A DNA stretch of 6,868 nt, from the NCBI GenBank assembly GCA_017625275.1, contig JAGALI010000067.1, forward strand, positions 1-6,868, written 5' to 3'. This stretch comes from Clostridia bacterium (GTDB lineage Bacteria; Bacillota; Clostridia; Oscillospirales; CAG-272). Made by a program: the position numbers and the translations under genes. The notes below the pieces were generated by a model. The model was not told where the DNA came from and ran no database searches. It saw only the letters and a program-made list of their open reading frames with translations. Of this stretch, positions 1 through 5,642 are shown piece by piece (position 1 is the stretch's first letter; the number at the start of each line of letters is the position of its first letter).

Positions 1-252
1 AAAGGAAAGCAAATAATTAATCGTATACTCCAAAAAGCTAGATTGACCTATTTCATTGTTTATAATTGATGAAAAATCGCCATCAAATACCTCATTAGGT
101 AAAAAATCTTTAACATAATCAGGCAGTGAGGACTCAAATTTTGATAGCTCATCATCTACAATATCAATAATTTCATCCTCAGCTGCTTTTTCTGCAGATA
201 CAGGAATAACAAGCAAAAAAACTATCAAAAATAATAATAAAATTCTTTTCAT
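1..252 (-). CDS. spoIIIAE: Stage III sporulation protein AE, N-terminal part (runs off the left edge)
   Basis: This reading frame is open from an ATG at 252 to base 1 with no stop, giving the first 84 residues of a protein that is usually about 400 residues long. It begins MKRILLLFLIVFLLVIPVSA, a textbook signal peptide or first membrane segment with a likely signal-peptidase site near VSA-E. An acidic segment follows (EDEIID, VDDELSKFE, then LPDYVKDFLP), resembling the soluble N-terminal region of SpoIIIAE. The call rests mainly on its place directly after spoIIIAA-AB-AC-AD, because the diagnostic multi-spanning part lies outside the window. A good ribosome site (GGAG at 261-258, 5-nt spacer) lies across the end of spoIIIAD, and only 2 nt separate that stop from this start. 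SpoIIIAE is a mother-cell membrane component of the SpoIIIA-SpoIIQ channel complex, expressed under sigma-E in known species. Confidence 0.9.
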   Translation of the reverse strand, partial: MKRILLLFLIVFLLVIPVSAEKAAEDEIIDIVDDELSKFESSLPDYVKDFLPNEVFDGDFSSIINNEIGQSSFLEYTINYLLSF

Positions 253-254
253 CT

Positions 255-638
255 TTACTCCAAAATGCTTGAGCATAAAGAAAATAGCCCTTTAATAATA
301 GGTAGACAAATTATTAGGATTTCAGCTTGTCCAAACAAATAAATTCTTGATGCGATTCCTTCCTCGCCTGCGTCCTTACAACAGTCTGCAGTTATTTGAA
401 CAGTAAGAGCAATACCCAATGACTTAACAAGAGATGGGAGAAATTTTTCAATTTGCGTGCCTTTGGAAATTTCATTTATATAGGTTAAAGCAGGGAAAAG
501 GATAGCAATTCCTGTAATGCTTATGCCGATTGTAACTGCAAGACGAATGAAAAGAGAATACTCGCTATGAAGTCCCTTAAATACAATACATAGGCATACT
601 GCACATATTATAATTCCGTAAATTTTGAAATTTTCCAT
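255..638 (-). CDS. spoIIIAD: Stage III sporulation protein AD
   Basis: This encodes 127 residues from ATG 638, close to the roughly 130 of the family. It is a small polytopic membrane protein with hydrophobic segments at about 5-21, 29-52, 67-85 and 102-120. The segment ADCCKDAGE (about 84-92), preceded by a LGIAL helix, is the family's recognisable conserved patch. SpoIIIAD and SpoIIIAC are membrane partners of the SpoIIIA channel that links mother cell and engulfed forespore. An in-frame TTG at 650 would add four residues (MGSN) and overlap spoIIIAC by 11 nt. I prefer ATG 638 because it lies one base after the spoIIIAC stop (TAATATG) and the remaining N-terminus fits the family. No strong Shine-Dalgarno precedes either start, so translation is probably coupled to spoIIIAC. 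Confidence 0.94.
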   Translation of the reverse strand: MENFKIYGIIICAVCLCIVFKGLHSEYSLFIRLAVTIGISITGIAILFPALTYINEISKGTQIEKFLPSLVKSLGIALTVQITADCCKDAGEEGIASRIYLFGQAEILIICLPIIKGLFSLCSSILE

Positions 639-639
639 A

Positions 640-834
640 TTAGAGCCCAAAAATTCTTGTTAAAGCGGAAAAAAGTGTTTCTAATTCACTTACAATCAAT
701 AACATAACTATTATTATTCCACCAATGGAAAGAAGCGTTGCTTGCTCATCGCGCCCACTTTTAGATAAAATCTGGCATACGACAGATACTAAAATTCCAA
801 TTCCTGCGATTTTTAAAATTAATGAAATATCCAT
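640..834 (-). CDS. spoIIIAC: Stage III sporulation protein AC
   Basis: This is a 64-residue protein with two membrane helices (about 5-22 and 36-53). They are joined by a short polar turn containing KSGRDEQATLLS, the typical position and character of the SpoIIIAC loop. Length and order between spoIIIAB and spoIIIAD match the family, which is usually 65-68 residues. It is a small inner-membrane component of the SpoIIIA-SpoIIQ complex made in the mother cell. The start ATG at 834 has a ribosome site AGAGG (844-840 on the minus strand, 5-nt spacer) that overlaps the stop of spoIIIAB, 9 nt upstream. The stop is followed after one base by the preferred spoIIIAD start. Confidence 0.95.
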   Translation of the reverse strand: MDISLILKIAGIGILVSVVCQILSKSGRDEQATLLSIGGIIIVMLLIVSELETLFSALTRIFGL

Positions 835-843
835 TTTGACCTC

Positions 844-1296
844 TTATATTAACAAAATTACCGCACAAGCGCCACAAAATAAGGCTATTGCTCTAAAAAC
901 CTTTATTTTATTGGGTAAATCTGTTGATTTCTTTTTTATTATTTCTTCAATTTGCGTGGTTGTATATGAGCATAAAGCTAGTTGCTCAGATTTCAAGCCT
1001 TTTCCCAAGGATGAGAAAAAGGAATCAACAATTTTATAATCTTCCTTGTCTAGAAGGCTTTTTGCCGAATCAAGCTTTGAGCTTGATAAAAGCTTTGTTA
1101 TTTCCGTGTGGTTTTCATAAGAACCATAAATTTTATCAAGAGGCATAGAAAAATATTCTATTTTTGCTTTAATATGCTTTATAAAATCACACACCTCGGT
1201 AAGACAGTTGAGCTTGGACTTTTCTGTGCGTTCATAATAAGCACACGCATAAACAGCAGAGCATAATATAAGAATCGAACCTAAAATTTTAATCAT
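844..1296 (-). CDS. spoIIIAB: Stage III sporulation protein AB
   Basis: This encodes 150 residues, slightly shorter than the roughly 170 of Bacillus SpoIIIAB. An N-terminal hydrophobic helix (about 3-20, ILGSILILCSAVYACAY) and a C-terminal one (about 133-150, ending in CGACAVILLI) flank a charged, helical cytoplasmic domain. That domain holds the characteristic run of conserved helices (ELxxFIKxIKAKIEYFSMPL-like at about 33-53). Known work likens SpoIIIAB to the GspF platform protein of type II secretion, partnering the ATPase SpoIIIAA. Its ATG overlaps the spoIIIAA stop in an ATGA arrangement with no convincing Shine-Dalgarno, so translational coupling to spoIIIAA is likely. The member is rich in serine and lysine but shows no truncation. 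Confidence 0.95.
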   Translation of the reverse strand: MIKILGSILILCSAVYACAYYERTEKSKLNCLTEVCDFIKHIKAKIEYFSMPLDKIYGSYENHTEITKLLSSSKLDSAKSLLDKEDYKIVDSFFSSLGKGLKSEQLALCSYTTTQIEEIIKKKSTDLPNKIKVFRAIALFCGACAVILLI

Positions 1297-2201
1297 AGCT
1301 CATCAAGTGTAAAAATATATTTTTTAGAGCCTCTTTCTCTAGAAACACCTAACGCGAAATCAAAGACATTGTGCGAAAGAAGCTCTTTTATATTTTCCTT
1401 TCTTAAAAGTTCTTCAAAGGAAGACGCGTGTGTTGTAGCAATTAGCTTTACCCCAGAGCAGGAGGCCATCAAAATAGCCATAGCTTCTTCATAAGATGAG
1501 ATCTCGTCGCAAATTATAAGCTCCGGAGTCATTGTTTTGGTTGCAATTTCAATGGCAAGCCCCTTTGGATATGAAATAAAGACATCAGAGCTTAGTAAAC
1601 ATTCATCCATAAAAGGCGTTATTTCCTCTCTTGAGTCAATGATAGCGTGGCGAATAGGAGATTCAAGCAAAGAAATTAGATAGATTAACTCTCTTAAAAT
1701 TGTGGTTTTTCCCACTCCTGGCTTTGAATAAATAATGATTGATTTTTCAAAATCGTGTTTTTTTAATAAAGAGAAAAGGTAATCAGCAGAGTGAAAAATT
1801 CTTTTTGGAAGTCGTATGTTTATTCCTGTAATGTTTGAAATTCCACTAATTATTCCATTTTCAAGAGTTGCTCTGCCACATATTCCTGCCCTAATACCGT
1901 TTCCTAAACTTATATATCCTTCTTTTATAGTATTAAAATGTGCATATTCAGAGCCGCCACAAAGAGAACGCAAAACCTCTTCCAATAGGGAAGAGTTAAT
2001 AAAAATCTCACTTTTTAAATTCATAGAATTCGCTATAAATGTAACAAAAGCATTGCTATGCAATCGTATTTCACTAATTTGAGGAAAATTTTTGTTAGAT
2101 AAAAATTCTAGAATGCTTGTCCTAAGCGTTGATGGAAATTTTTCCGTGATATATTCAAGAATTGCATCTGCTTTTTTCTCTATACAAATTTCACATTTCA
2201 T
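1293..2201 (-). CDS. spoIIIAA: Stage III sporulation protein AA, secretion-type ATPase
   Basis: This encodes 302 residues from ATG 2201. SpoIIIAA is the cytoplasmic ATPase of the SpoIIIA channel, related to type II/IV secretion ATPases, and is needed for late sigma-G activity in the forespore. The N-terminal domain carries the family patch EIRLHSN (about 44-50) and GGSEYAHFNTIKEGYISLGNG-type residues (about 82-102). The ATPase core has a P-loop SKPGVGKTT at about 159-167, DSREEI at about 189-194, Walker B PELIICDE at about 226-233 and an ATTH motif at about 255-258. The first P-loop glycine is replaced by serine. A GTG at 2219 would add six residues, but ATG 2201 is preferred because GGTGGTGA lies just upstream at a normal distance. 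An N-terminal CxxC (C3, C6) is of unknown meaning. It is the first gene of the operon, and a terminator lies upstream. Confidence 0.96.
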   Translation of the reverse strand: MKCEICIEKKADAILEYITEKFPSTLRTSILEFLSNKNFPQISEIRLHSNAFVTFIANSMNLKSEIFINSSLLEEVLRSLCGGSEYAHFNTIKEGYISLGNGIRAGICGRATLENGIISGISNITGINIRLPKRIFHSADYLFSLLKKHDFEKSIIIYSKPGVGKTTILRELIYLISLLESPIRHAIIDSREEITPFMDECLLSSDVFISYPKGLAIEIATKTMTPELIICDEISSYEEAMAILMASCSGVKLIATTHASSFEELLRKENIKELLSHNVFDFALGVSRERGSKKYIFTLDEL

Positions 2202-2241
2202 TTTTTCACCACCATTCACTTAAAAAATATTCGTTGTAGTA

Positions 2242-2282
2242 TAAAAAAAGAACAAAAGCATAGAAAAACCTTGCTTTTGTTC
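2242..2282 (-). terminator. Intrinsic terminator after the DUF4830 gene, before spoIIIAA
   Basis: A perfect 11-bp stem (GAACAAAAGCA at 2250-2260 pairing with TGCTTTTGTTC at 2272-2282) closes an 11-nt loop. On the minus strand the stem is followed by seven T residues (2249-2243). It sits 17 nt after the stop of the upstream gene and about 40 nt before the spoIIIAA start. It should insulate spoIIIA from readthrough, so the operon needs its own promoter within or just after the terminator. Confidence 0.9.
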
Positions 2283-2299
2283 AGAAATATGATAAAATA

Positions 2300-2797
2300 T
2301 TAATTAGACAGTTCTGGCATATAAAGGGTGTGTATAAATCCCCTTGCATCGGCAGAGCATATGTCTCCTGCAATAACCTTATCCTTATATACAATTATGT
2401 TTGCATAAACAGTGCCATCATAATTAGGATAATTTGTTATTTTATATGTATATCTATTTGCGGTTTTTTTAGAATACTTTGAAAGGTCTAGTCCTTGTTG
2501 CTTTTGGATTTCGTTGTATGATGTCATAACCTTGTCAAATTCTTTTGGAATTGTAACCTCACACTCCTCAACTGGCAAAGAATCTACGCTCCAACCATAT
2601 TGAGCAAGAAAAGCCTTTCCATCATCGGAGCTTTTAATATTATTAAAGGATATGTTTTCGTTTAAAAGCGAAATTTCGGCGGTTGTTTCTCTTGAGTAAG
2701 TTGGTATAAGAAATACTAGTGCTATTAAAACAACGACACAAATACTGATAACTCCTAAAAATTTCAAGGTGGATGCCTTAAAAGAGTAAATAAACAT
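2300..2797 (-). CDS. Membrane-anchored DUF4830-type protein of unknown function
   Basis: This encodes 165 residues. One hydrophobic segment near the N-terminus (about 11-31, GVISICVVVLIALVFLI) follows a short lysine-containing start, suggesting a signal anchor with the rest outside the membrane. The C-terminal part (about 55-160) resembles what I recall of DUF4830 proteins of Clostridia: a YGWSVDSLPVE stretch, TIPKEFD, a YNEIQKQQGLDLSKY stretch, then RYTYKITNYP and a VYANIIVY strand leading to GDICSADARGFIHTL. That assignment is from memory of the family pattern and was not searched. No catalytic motif is evident; two cysteines occur in the outer domain (C79, C147). The start ATG has a strong ribosome site (GAGGAG, 6-nt spacer). 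It is divergent from the regulator gene, with 74 bp between them, and is closed by its own terminator, so it appears to be a single-gene unit. Confidence 0.78.
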   Translation of the reverse strand: MFIYSFKASTLKFLGVISICVVVLIALVFLIPTYSRETTAEISLLNENISFNNIKSSDDGKAFLAQYGWSVDSLPVEECEVTIPKEFDKVMTSYNEIQKQQGLDLSKYSKKTANRYTYKITNYPNYDGTVYANIIVYKDKVIAGDICSADARGFIHTLYMPELSN

Positions 2798-2836
2798 TTT
2801 AATCTCCTCGCGATTTTGTTTTTTACTAAATCTTAT

Positions 2837-2850
2837 TTTCGAAACTTAAG
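2837..2850. other. Palindromic patch in the divergent intergenic region
   Basis: The 74-bp gap between the DUF4830 gene and the regulator gene holds the perfect 8-bp palindrome TTTCGAAA (2837-2844), immediately followed by the 6-bp palindrome CTTAAG (2845-2850). TCTTA at 2831-2835 also mirrors TAAGA at 2847-2851, giving a roughly 21-bp imperfect dyad. It could be an operator serving both divergent genes. No convincing sigma-A promoter pair was found on either strand here, so this is only a candidate. Confidence 0.3.
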
Positions 2851-2871
2851 AAATATTACAAAAGGTGAAAA

Positions 2872-3504
2872 ATGATATTAATTTTTGATGACAATAGCTT
2901 TAGACTTCAAAAAAATTGTAAAAAAATCAGGCTAGATGGCTTTTTTGTAAAGGGCGATAGCTATGAGCATTGCGAGTATATAACAAAGCCAATGCTTACT
3001 GTGCTTGTTTCTCCTGAACATACTAAAATTGCACAATATATGAGAGATTTTAGTGCTGAAAAAACGATATGTGTTTTAGTGTTGAAAAAGGAAATTCCAG
3101 AAATGCAATACGCAAGGAATGTTATTATAAGCCCTGATGGCGAAATAAATACAAAGGATTTAATAAAGATAATAAAATCTGAATATGGCTATAATCTTTG
3201 TCATGATATGATAAATTACATTTTAATTGATGAAGAGGATAAGGATGTTTATTTTGGTAACAAGCGACTATTTTTAACAGATAAAGAATATGAAATAGTT
3301 CGCTTTTTTGCATATAATCGCGCAAAAAAGTTTACTATTGATGAAATTAATGAATATTTACATTTAAAAATAAAAGAAACTACATTTTCTTCTTACATAT
3401 CTAAAATTAACACTAAATGCTATAATCAGCATAGAGAAGATATAATTTTAAGAACCTCATATGGATACGGAATAACACCAGTAACAGGAATATTTAAACT
3501 ATAA
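2872..3504 (+). CDS. Response-regulator-like winged-helix protein with degenerate receiver domain
   Basis: This encodes 210 residues; the ATG has ribosome site AAAGGTG at 2861-2867. The C-terminal half (about 117-202) is an OmpR/PhoB-type winged helix: VYFGNKRLFLTDKEYEIVRFF, then a turn with TIDEINEYL, a recognition-helix candidate at about 169-184 (TTFSSYISKINTKCY) and a wing RTSYGYGI (194-201) matching the usual RGxGYxx strand. The N-terminal half (about 1-106) keeps receiver-like alternation starting MILIFDDN, with D6 and D7 at the acidic-pocket positions. The strand that should carry the phosphoacceptor Asp reads MLTVLVSP (41-48), and the conserved Lys strand reads NVIISPDG (83-90), so aspartyl phosphorylation is unlikely. 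No histidine kinase is adjacent. It may bind DNA constitutively or sense another signal; its targets are unknown, the neighbouring exporter and DUF4830 genes being the simplest guesses. Confidence 0.85.
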   Translation: MILIFDDNSFRLQKNCKKIRLDGFFVKGDSYEHCEYITKPMLTVLVSPEHTKIAQYMRDFSAEKTICVLVLKKEIPEMQYARNVIISPDGEINTKDLIKIIKSEYGYNLCHDMINYILIDEEDKDVYFGNKRLFLTDKEYEIVRFFAYNRAKKFTIDEINEYLHLKIKETTFSSYISKINTKCYNQHREDIILRTSYGYGITPVTGIFKL

Positions 3505-3541
3505 AAAAAGCTCCTTGAATTTTCAAGGGGCTTTTTATTTT
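3505..3541. terminator. Terminator between convergent genes, probably bidirectional
   Basis: GCTCCTTGAA (3510-3519) can pair with TTCAAGGGGC (3522-3531), with one G-U pair on the plus strand. The stem extends through A-T pairs (3505-3509 with 3532-3536) and is followed by T-rich sequence up to 3542. The plus strand gives the better hairpin, directly after the regulator stop. On the minus strand the A-run at 3503-3509 supplies a T tract, so it can also end the ABC transporter transcript, whose stop codon abuts it. Confidence 0.85.
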
Positions 3542-5430
3542 TATTTAGAATTTGAAAGATACCTTTCGGCTTGAGCTGTAAATAGCTCGTGATATCTGCC
3601 ACCAAGAGCCATAAGCTCTTCATGTTTACCCATCTCGATAATTTCACCTTGCTCTAGAACAATAATTATATTAGCTCTGGTTGCACTCGAAAGGCGATGT
3701 GAAACAAATATCGTGGTCTTGTCCTTTCTTAAGTTGTCAAATTGATTGAAAATTTGTTGCTCAGCAAGGGCATCTAGGGAAGCAGTAGGCTCATCCAAAA
3801 TTAAAATGTCAGAATCTGCATAAAAGGCTCTTGAAACAGCAAGCTTTTGCCATTGACCGATAGAGAGCTCAGCTCCATTTTCTTCGAAAAACTTAGACAA
3901 ATATGTATCATATTGATTTGGTAATTTTTCGATGAATTCATCAGCTCCACTTTGCCTTGCAGCCTCTTTCATAGCGTCTTCATCATATCCTTTAGAAATA
4001 TCTCCAAAGCAAATATTTTCACTTGCTTGAATAGCGTATTTTCCAAAATCTTGAAAAATTATACCATATAGAGAATAAAGCTCTTTTAGATCATATTCTC
4101 GAATATCTTTACCATCGAGTAATATTACACCCTCTGAAGGGTCATAAAGCCTTGTTAAAAGCTTTATAAGTGTAGTTTTACCTGCGCCATTCAAACCAAC
4201 CAATACAGCTGTATCTCCGCCCTCAAGCTTAAAATTGATGTTTTTAAGAACATATTTTTTAATGCCTGGATATGAAAAATATACATTTTTAAATTCAATA
4301 GTGTGAGAAACATGCTTTTCAACGCTTCTAGGCTCCTCGAGAGAGGGAACAATCTTGGCCTCAACCTTGTTGAACGCAATCATATTATCAATGAAAAGCG
4401 TACCCTCGTAAATCGTGGCAGTAGAGGAAACAATCGCACCAACACAGCCTATGATAGAGTTTAGAGCGCCAGAGTATAGAGAAAAGTGTCCAACCGTTAT
4501 GCCATCAGCACCAGCACCAACCTGTCTTGCAATAGCTAGGAATAAAACGGCATTAACTGCGGCAGTAACTAAGGTTATAAGAAGATGCCAGATGGTTTCA
4601 CGAACAGTTAAGCGCTTTAGACCTTTATAATACTGATTAAAGGTTGATTGGAATTTTCCAATAAAGATATCTCCTAAATCAAATAGTCTAACCTCTTTTA
4701 CAAGATCCTTGTTAGTCATAACTGCAGAGTAGTATTCCATTAAGCGTCTTTCTTTGGAATGGCGACGCATATAGTGGAAATTTTTTCTTCCATAAACAAA
4801 GCGTATAACGGCAGCAGGAAGAGCAAAAAGAATTATAATTAATGGAGCAAACGGACTAAATGTAACCAAAACAGCTATAAATGAAATTACGCTTATTAGA
4901 TTACTGAGCATTGTAAAGGTTGAGCTTAGAATCTGAACTGGTCTAAAGCCTGCCTCACGACATGCGTTTTCGAATTTCTCATAAAACTCAGGCAAGTCAA
5001 ACTGGGAAAGGTCAATTTCACGAGATTTAGTTATGATTTTAACCTTAATATGGTTTACAACCTTTTCGCTTAAAATTTTTATAATAGCATTATAAACAGT
5101 AGAAACAATACCTTGAATAAGGAAATAAGCAAATTGTAATGAAATCCAAAGCTCAATATTTGCTTCTTGACCCTGAAAAACAGATACAAGGGCATTAATA
5201 AGCTCAGCTGATATGAATGCACCTAAAACAGGTGTAATACCATTGAAAAGAGATGAGAATGCCATTGCAAAAAGAATAAGAGGATTAGTCTCCCATACAA
5301 GCTTAAAGATATAAGCATACCTTGAGAAAAAGCCACCTATTTGCTTGCAAATATATTTGGGCATTTTTTTTATTGATTTAGGCTTGTCCGTATCATTTGT
5401 AAGCTTAAATCTGGGTGGTGGTCCAAACAT
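3541..5430 (-). CDS. ABC transporter, fused permease and ATPase (half-exporter)
   Basis: This 629-residue protein is of standard length for a type IV (ABCB-like) half-exporter that works as a dimer in the cell membrane. After a basic N-terminal tail (1-44), about six membrane helices occur near 50-75, 98-118, 170-192, 194-213, 284-304 and 318-340. The nucleotide-binding domain (about 377-625) has an A-loop region VYFSYPG, Walker A GLNGAGKTT (412-420, K418), Q-loop Q460, signature LSIGQWQ (522-528), Walker B ILILDE (542-547), SLD (551-553) and H-loop H578, so it looks catalytically intact. The signature reads LSIGQ rather than LSGGQ, and the following WQ recalls peptide and lantibiotic exporters. 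The substrate cannot be told: there is no C39 peptidase domain and no peptide or maturation gene beside it. ATG 5430 has an AAGGAG ribosome site (8-nt spacer). The gene stands alone. Confidence 0.93.
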   Translation of the reverse strand: MFGPPPRFKLTNDTDKPKSIKKMPKYICKQIGGFFSRYAYIFKLVWETNPLILFAMAFSSLFNGITPVLGAFISAELINALVSVFQGQEANIELWISLQFAYFLIQGIVSTVYNAIIKILSEKVVNHIKVKIITKSREIDLSQFDLPEFYEKFENACREAGFRPVQILSSTFTMLSNLISVISFIAVLVTFSPFAPLIIILFALPAAVIRFVYGRKNFHYMRRHSKERRLMEYYSAVMTNKDLVKEVRLFDLGDIFIGKFQSTFNQYYKGLKRLTVRETIWHLLITLVTAAVNAVLFLAIARQVGAGADGITVGHFSLYSGALNSIIGCVGAIVSSTATIYEGTLFIDNMIAFNKVEAKIVPSLEEPRSVEKHVSHTIEFKNVYFSYPGIKKYVLKNINFKLEGGDTAVLVGLNGAGKTTLIKLLTRLYDPSEGVILLDGKDIREYDLKELYSLYGIIFQDFGKYAIQASENICFGDISKGYDEDAMKEAARQSGADEFIEKLPNQYDTYLSKFFEENGAELSIGQWQKLAVSRAFYADSDILILDEPTASLDALAEQQIFNQFDNLRKDKTTIFVSHRLSSATRANIIIVLEQGEIIEMGKHEELMALGGRYHELFTAQAERYLSNSK

Positions 5431-5470
5431 TATAAAATCTCCTTAGTTCTAATTTTAAAGGTAAGAATAA

Positions 5471-5486
5471 ATTAAAAGCATTCATT
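5471..5486. repeat. Direct repeat copy 1 (downstream of the ABC promoter)
   Basis: ATTAAAAGCATTCATT matches the copy at 5529-5544 in 15 of 16 positions, 58 bp apart. Weaker similarity extends eight bases to the left (20 of 24 over 5463-5486 against 5521-5544). This copy lies just after the predicted transcription start of the ABC gene, where a bound repressor would block initiation or escape. AT-rich background makes some chance similarity possible. Confidence 0.55.
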
Positions 5487-5493
5487 ATTAAAT

Positions 5494-5522
5494 AGTATAG
5501 CATTATTTAATAAGAATTTCAA
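5494..5522 (-). promoter_or_regulatory. Sigma-A-type promoter for the ABC transporter gene
   Basis: On the minus strand, TTGAAA (5522-5517) and TATACT (5499-5494) are separated by exactly 17 bp and match the vegetative -35 and -10 consensus in 5 of 6 positions each (TTGACA, TATAAT). The predicted transcript would start near 5487, giving a leader of about 57 nt to the ATG at 5430. Near-identical direct repeats lie on both sides of it. Confidence 0.75.
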
Positions 5523-5528
5523 GAGAGA

Positions 5529-5544
5529 ATTAAAAGCATACATT
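5529..5544. repeat. Direct repeat copy 2 (upstream of the ABC promoter)
   Basis: ATTAAAAGCATACATT is the partner of the copy at 5471-5486, differing at one base. It lies 7 bp upstream of the ABC -35 element and runs into the left Spo0A-box-like site of the spoIIGA control region. The two copies therefore bracket the transporter promoter, an arrangement compatible with cooperative binding of a regulator. Confidence 0.55.
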
Positions 5545-5611
5545 TTGTCGTAAAAAATAATGGTTTCAAAAGTATAAAACGACAAATTTTTCAAATCAAT
5601 TGAACTATAAT
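5543..5611 (+). promoter_or_regulatory. Predicted Spo0A-controlled promoter of spoIIGA-sigE
   Basis: A perfect TATAAT at 5606-5611 gives a -10 element, but no -35 match lies 16-18 bp upstream, as expected for an activator-dependent promoter. Two sites resembling the Spo0A box (consensus TGTCGAA) lie upstream in inverted orientation: TGTCGTA at 5546-5552 and, on the minus strand, TGTCGTT at 5584-5578. Together they form an 8-bp perfect inverted repeat (TTTGTCGT and ACGACAAA) with centres 35 bp apart. The right box sits near -34 to -40 of the predicted start at about 5618, where Spo0A~P binds at the Bacillus spoIIG promoter. Each box differs from the consensus in the final A residues, so the assignment is an inference supported by gene identity. 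Confidence 0.65.
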
Positions 5612-5642
5612 TTATTTATCATAGCAAAAAAAGGAGAACAAT

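Noticed and set aside
725..1148. Plus-strand open frames (725-1039 and 924-1148) inside spoIIIAC and spoIIIAB
   Set aside because: They lie antisense to well-supported sporulation genes, have no ribosome site, and their translations show no family resemblance.
1816..2082. Plus-strand open frame inside spoIIIAA
   Set aside because: It is antisense to the conserved N-terminal domain of spoIIIAA, with no supporting start signal; it is a shadow frame.
2798..2871. Sigma-A promoters for the divergent DUF4830 and regulator genes
   Set aside because: Candidate hexamers such as TTGTAA with TAAGAT on the minus strand need a 20-bp spacer, and no plus-strand pair fits, so no promoter is called.
3125..3647. 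Minus-strand open frames at 3125-3325 and 3426-3647
   Set aside because: The first is antisense to the regulator gene. The second crosses the terminator and the end of the ABC gene in a different frame; neither has a ribosome site or recognisable protein.
4191..4630. Short frames within the ABC transporter gene on both strands
   Set aside because: They overlap the conserved ATPase and membrane regions of the transporter in other frames, and no independent evidence supports them.
2872..5430. A bacteriocin, toxin-antitoxin or phage-defence system between the sporulation loci
   Set aside because: The regulator, exporter and DUF4830 protein do not form one operon, and no precursor peptide, nuclease, toxin or maturation enzyme is encoded among them.
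5600..5628. TTGAAC at 5600-5605 as a -35 element for spoIIGA
   Set aside because: No -10 hexamer lies 16-18 bp downstream, and it touches the much better TATAAT at 5606-5611.
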